From the NCBI GenBank assembly GCA_937898205.1, contig CALEJC010000213.1:1-7429 (forward strand): a stretch of 7,429 bases of DNA, read 5' to 3'. Source of the DNA: an uncultured Bacteroidales bacterium. Its GTDB lineage: Bacteria; Bacteroidota; Bacteroidia; Bacteroidales; UBA932. The notes under the pieces are model-generated. The model was given only the letters and a program-made list of their open reading frames with translations, was not told the origin of the DNA and did not search any database. The position numbers and the translations under genes were made by a program. Within the stretch, counting starts at the first letter, position 1; each line of letters starts with the position of its first letter. Of the stretch, positions 5,359 through 7,429 are shown piece by piece.

Positions 5359-6057
5359 ATGAGAGTACTATTAAAATTAAGCGGCGAGAGTCTTGGCGGT
5401 CCAAGCGGCAAAGGGATCGACAGCAAGAGCCTCGTGGAGTATGCCAAGGAGATTGCTGCAGTGGTCAAGGCCGGACATCAGGTTGCGATCGTCAATGGCG
5501 GCGGCAATATCTTCCGCGGACTTCAGGGCGTGGGAAGTGGTTTTGAGAGGATCACCGGCGACAGGATGGGCATGCTTGCAACCGTGATCAATTCGCTTGG
5601 CCTGGCTTGCGCTCTGCGCTCAGAAGGCATCAAGGCCGAAGTCTTCACCGCAACCCCGATGCAGCCTATCGCTCATTATTATAGAAAAGAAGATGCTGTG
5701 GCATTGATGGAAGAAGGTGGCGTGGCTCTCATCTCAGGAGGCACAGGCAATCCGTTCTTCACCACAGACTCAGGTGCAGCACTCAGAGCTCTGGAGATCG
5801 GAGCAGATGCTCTTCTTAAAGGCACAAGGGTAGATGGCGTCTATACCGCAGACCCTGAAAAGGATCCTACCGCAGTGAAGTATGACGAGCTCACATTTAC
5901 CAAAGCTCTCACTGACCACCTCAAGGTCATGGATGCGACTGCATTTGCGCTCTGCGAGCAGGGCCCGATCCCTATCATCGTGTTTAATGTGGAGCAGAGG
6001 GGCAACCTTGAGAAGCTCCTGAACGGAGAGAAGATCGGAACGATAGTACACGCATAA
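5359..6057 (+). CDS. pyrH: Uridylate kinase (UMP kinase)
   Basis: PyrH phosphorylates UMP to UDP with ATP, an essential step toward UTP and CTP; the bacterial enzyme is a hexamer of the amino-acid-kinase fold, unrelated to eukaryotic UMP/CMP kinase. The 232 residues contain the family blocks: LLKLSGESL (4-12, ATP-binding Lys6 and Gly loop), VNGGGNIFRG (45-54), DRMGMLATVINSL (68-80, UMP binding), SGGTGNPFFTTDS (126-138) and TRVDGVYTADPEKDP (156-170). The C-terminus (IGTIVH) is intact. The ATG at 5359 gives an N-terminus a few residues shorter than many homologues, which have a short basic lead before LLKLSGE. No in-frame start lies just upstream, and the preceding bases are the promoter leader, so this start is well supported. 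frr follows 23 bases downstream with no promoter between; pyrH-frr is a widely conserved pair. Confidence 0.97.
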   Translation: MRVLLKLSGESLGGPSGKGIDSKSLVEYAKEIAAVVKAGHQVAIVNGGGNIFRGLQGVGSGFERITGDRMGMLATVINSLGLACALRSEGIKAEVFTATPMQPIAHYYRKEDAVALMEEGGVALISGGTGNPFFTTDSGAALRALEIGADALLKGTRVDGVYTADPEKDPTAVKYDELTFTKALTDHLKVMDATAFALCEQGPIPIIVFNVEQRGNLEKLLNGEKIGTIVHA

Positions 6058-6080
6058 GATAATTATAAACAAAAAATATT

Positions 6081-6650
6081 ATGTTGACAGATAGAGCAAA
6101 AGAAATCTTAAAACAGACCGAAGGCAAGATGCTCGACGCAGTTAAGTTCTTGGAAGAAGATCTCAAGAGCTACCGCGTGGGCAAAGCCAATCCTGCAGTT
6201 TTCAACAATGTAACCGTTGACTACTACGGTTCACCAACCCCACTCTCGCAGGTTGCTGCCATCTCTGCTCCTGACGCAAAGACACTTGCCATCCAGCCAT
6301 GGGAGAAAAACATGATCCCAAAGATCGAGAAGGCTATCATCGACGGCAACCTCGGCTTTACTCCTCAGAACAATGGTGAGATCATCCGCTGCGTTGTCCC
6401 TGCCCTCACTGAGGATCGTCGTAAAGAGCTCATCAAGAAGGCAAAGGGTGCAGGCGAGAGCGCAAAGATCGTTGTCCGCAACGCTCGTCGCGACGGCATC
6501 GAAGCCCTCAAGAAAGCCAACAAAAATGAAGGCATGCCTGAGGACACTCAGAAAGAAGCTGAAACTGAAGTTCAGAAGCTCACAGACGCAAAAGTAAAAA
6601 CCGTTGACGAGCTCGTATCAGCAAAGGAAAAAGAAATTATGACAGTGTAA
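6081..6650 (+). CDS. frr: Ribosome recycling factor
   Basis: RRF works with EF-G to split the post-termination 70S ribosome. The 189-residue product spans the whole L-shaped fold: helix 1 of domain I (about 1-30), the domain II beta region with YRVGKANPAVFNNVTVDYYG (31-50) and LSQVAAISAPDAKTLAIQPW (55-74), NLGFTPQNNGEIIR (90-103), and the return helices with TEDRRKELIKKAKGAGE (110-126) and VVRNARRDG (131-139). Arg133 corresponds to the E. coli Arg132 needed for activity. It ends in KEKEIMTV, a C-terminus I recognise from Bacteroides RRF. The ATG at 6081 follows an A-rich stretch (AAACAAAAAATATT). The last 14 bases, including the stop TAA, overlap the 3' end of convergent lpxK. Confidence 0.97.
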   Translation: MLTDRAKEILKQTEGKMLDAVKFLEEDLKSYRVGKANPAVFNNVTVDYYGSPTPLSQVAAISAPDAKTLAIQPWEKNMIPKIEKAIIDGNLGFTPQNNGEIIRCVVPALTEDRRKELIKKAKGAGESAKIVVRNARRDGIEALKKANKNEGMPEDTQKEAETEVQKLTDAKVKTVDELVSAKEKEIMTV

Positions 6651-7429
6651 GGATAAGATCCTTAAACATAGCCTCTTCCGTCTCCGTGGTAAACCGAGTT
6701 TTTATCGGTGCAACCAGGAGACGTTCTTTTATTATATCCGGCATACCCTGAAAGTCAAGCAGGCGCTGCACGTCTTTCTGTGTGGTGACGATACAGGCTG
6801 TCGGGTGCTTGCGCAGAGCCTTCTGGATCTTATCGATGTCTGCCCAGACAAACTTATGGTGGTCAGGGAAGCTAAATCTCTTGACAATCTTGTGTTTGTC
6901 GCTCAGGTGGCGGCGCAGAGGTGTGTCCTTGGCTATGCCTGTCACCATGATCAGCTTCTGGGAATAATTGTAGCGTGGGTCTGTGGTAGGATAGACACAC
7001 TCACAATCGCCGTATTCTATATATGTAAACAAGACTGTCTGACGACGGCCGGTACAAGAGACGCCTTCGTGAGTTTCCGGATTATAGTCCTTGATGCGAA
7101 GCTTCTGCGCAAAGGCGATCTTGTCCTCTACCTCGATCTGGCGCGGGCACTTTGAGACGATCAGGATATCTGCTGTGCCGATGCGCTTAGGCAGGTCACG
7201 CAAATTACCAAACGGAAGCAGCATATCATCAAACACCGGACGGTTGTAGTCGACAAGTACCACTGTCCTTGCTGCCTTGAGCTTGCGATATTGGAAGGCG
7301 TCATCAAGCACAATATAGTCTGCTGCCGGGAAGTCTTTGTCCCAGCATTTGGCCGAAGCCTTGGAGTTTCTAAACTTCTCAGGGTCAGTCAGGTATCCAC
7401 AAGCAGCAATCCTGTTTTTATCCACAGCC
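6637..7429 (-). CDS. lpxK: Tetraacyldisaccharide 4'-kinase, C-terminal part (5' end beyond window)
   Basis: LpxK adds the 4'-phosphate to the tetraacyldisaccharide precursor at the inner face of the inner membrane, yielding lipid IVA in lipid A synthesis. About 264 codons are visible; the frame is open to the right edge, and the GTG at 7425-7423 (in AVDKNRIAACGYL) is very likely an internal Val, since the usual N-terminal membrane helix and Walker A loop are missing. Numbering from that Val, recognisable blocks are YIVLDDAFQYRKLKA (37-51; usual motif DDGFQHR or DDAFQHR), LVDYNRPVFDDMLLPFGNLR (57-76), LIVSKCP (88-94), VTGIAKDTPL (161-170), FSFPDHHKF (184-192) and IVTTQKDVQRL (212-222; usual motif TTEKD). 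The stop TAA (6639-6637) lies inside frr. It is not part of the pyrH-frr unit, being on the opposite strand. Confidence 0.94.
   Translation of the reverse strand, partial: AVDKNRIAACGYLTDPEKFRNSKASAKCWDKDFPAADYIVLDDAFQYRKLKAARTVVLVDYNRPVFDDMLLPFGNLRDLPKRIGTADILIVSKCPRQIEVEDKIAFAQKLRIKDYNPETHEGVSCTGRRQTVLFTYIEYGDCECVYPTTDPRYNYSQKLIMVTGIAKDTPLRRHLSDKHKIVKRFSFPDHHKFVWADIDKIQKALRKHPTACIVTTQKDVQRLLDFQGMPDIIKERLLVAPIKTRFTTETEEAMFKDLILTLS

Noticed and set aside
5319..5546. Plus-strand open frame starting upstream of pyrH
   Set aside because: It runs through the pyrH promoter and start in another frame; the pyrH frame carries the conserved kinase motifs from its first residues.
6648..6664. Hairpin at the frr stop as a Rho-independent terminator
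   Set aside because: There is no T-run on either strand after the stem, and it is coding sequence for lpxK.

Overview
The window is a housekeeping stretch of a Bacteroidales-type genome (phylum Bacteroidota). Three things point there: the gene order rplM-rpsI-rpsB-tsf; promoters with the Bacteroidetes -7 box TAnnTTTG (and a -33 TTG/TTTG for two of them); and start codons preceded by A/T-rich leaders instead of Shine-Dalgarno motifs. Protein details agree: a b558-type five-helix SdhC, an enlarged EF-Ts of 331 residues, and a ribosome recycling factor ending in KEKEIMTV. Genus or family cannot be assigned from the sequence alone.

Layout, left to right. (1) + strand: the 3' end of dusB (tRNA-dihydrouridine synthase), then 15 bases later pepT (peptidase T). 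(2) A 12-bp perfect hairpin lies between pepT and the convergent tsf; its T-rich tail faces the minus strand. (3) - strand: rplM, rpsI, rpsB and tsf, read right to left from a well-formed promoter at about 4476-4507 to the terminator at 1532-1566. The unit is about 2.9 kb. It has one large internal gap of 161 bases, between rpsI and rpsB, which holds several hairpins. (4) - strand: sdhC, the membrane cytochrome b subunit of succinate dehydrogenase/fumarate reductase, with no sdhA or sdhB next to it. (5) A 116-base divergent promoter region. (6) + strand: pyrH (UMP kinase) and frr (ribosome recycling factor), 23 bases apart. (7) - strand: the C-terminal three quarters of lpxK (lipid A 4'-kinase), which overlaps the 3' end of frr tail-to-tail by 14 bases and runs off the right edge.

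Functionally the window is mostly translation machinery (L13, S9, S2, EF-Ts, RRF, a tRNA modification enzyme), plus pyrimidine nucleotide supply, peptide turnover, an anaerobic respiratory membrane anchor and outer-membrane lipid A synthesis.

I found no mobile element, CRISPR array, tRNA/rRNA gene or unknown protein. Apart from the rpsI-rpsB gap, no gene-free stretch exceeds about 120 bases. The most interesting parts are regulatory or architectural: the structured, possibly switching leader before rpsB, the unlinked sdhC, the terminator that overlaps the rplM promoter, and a pair of TTGCAA palindromes in the sdhC/pyrH divergent promoter. I see no convincing sign of a wholly new system.
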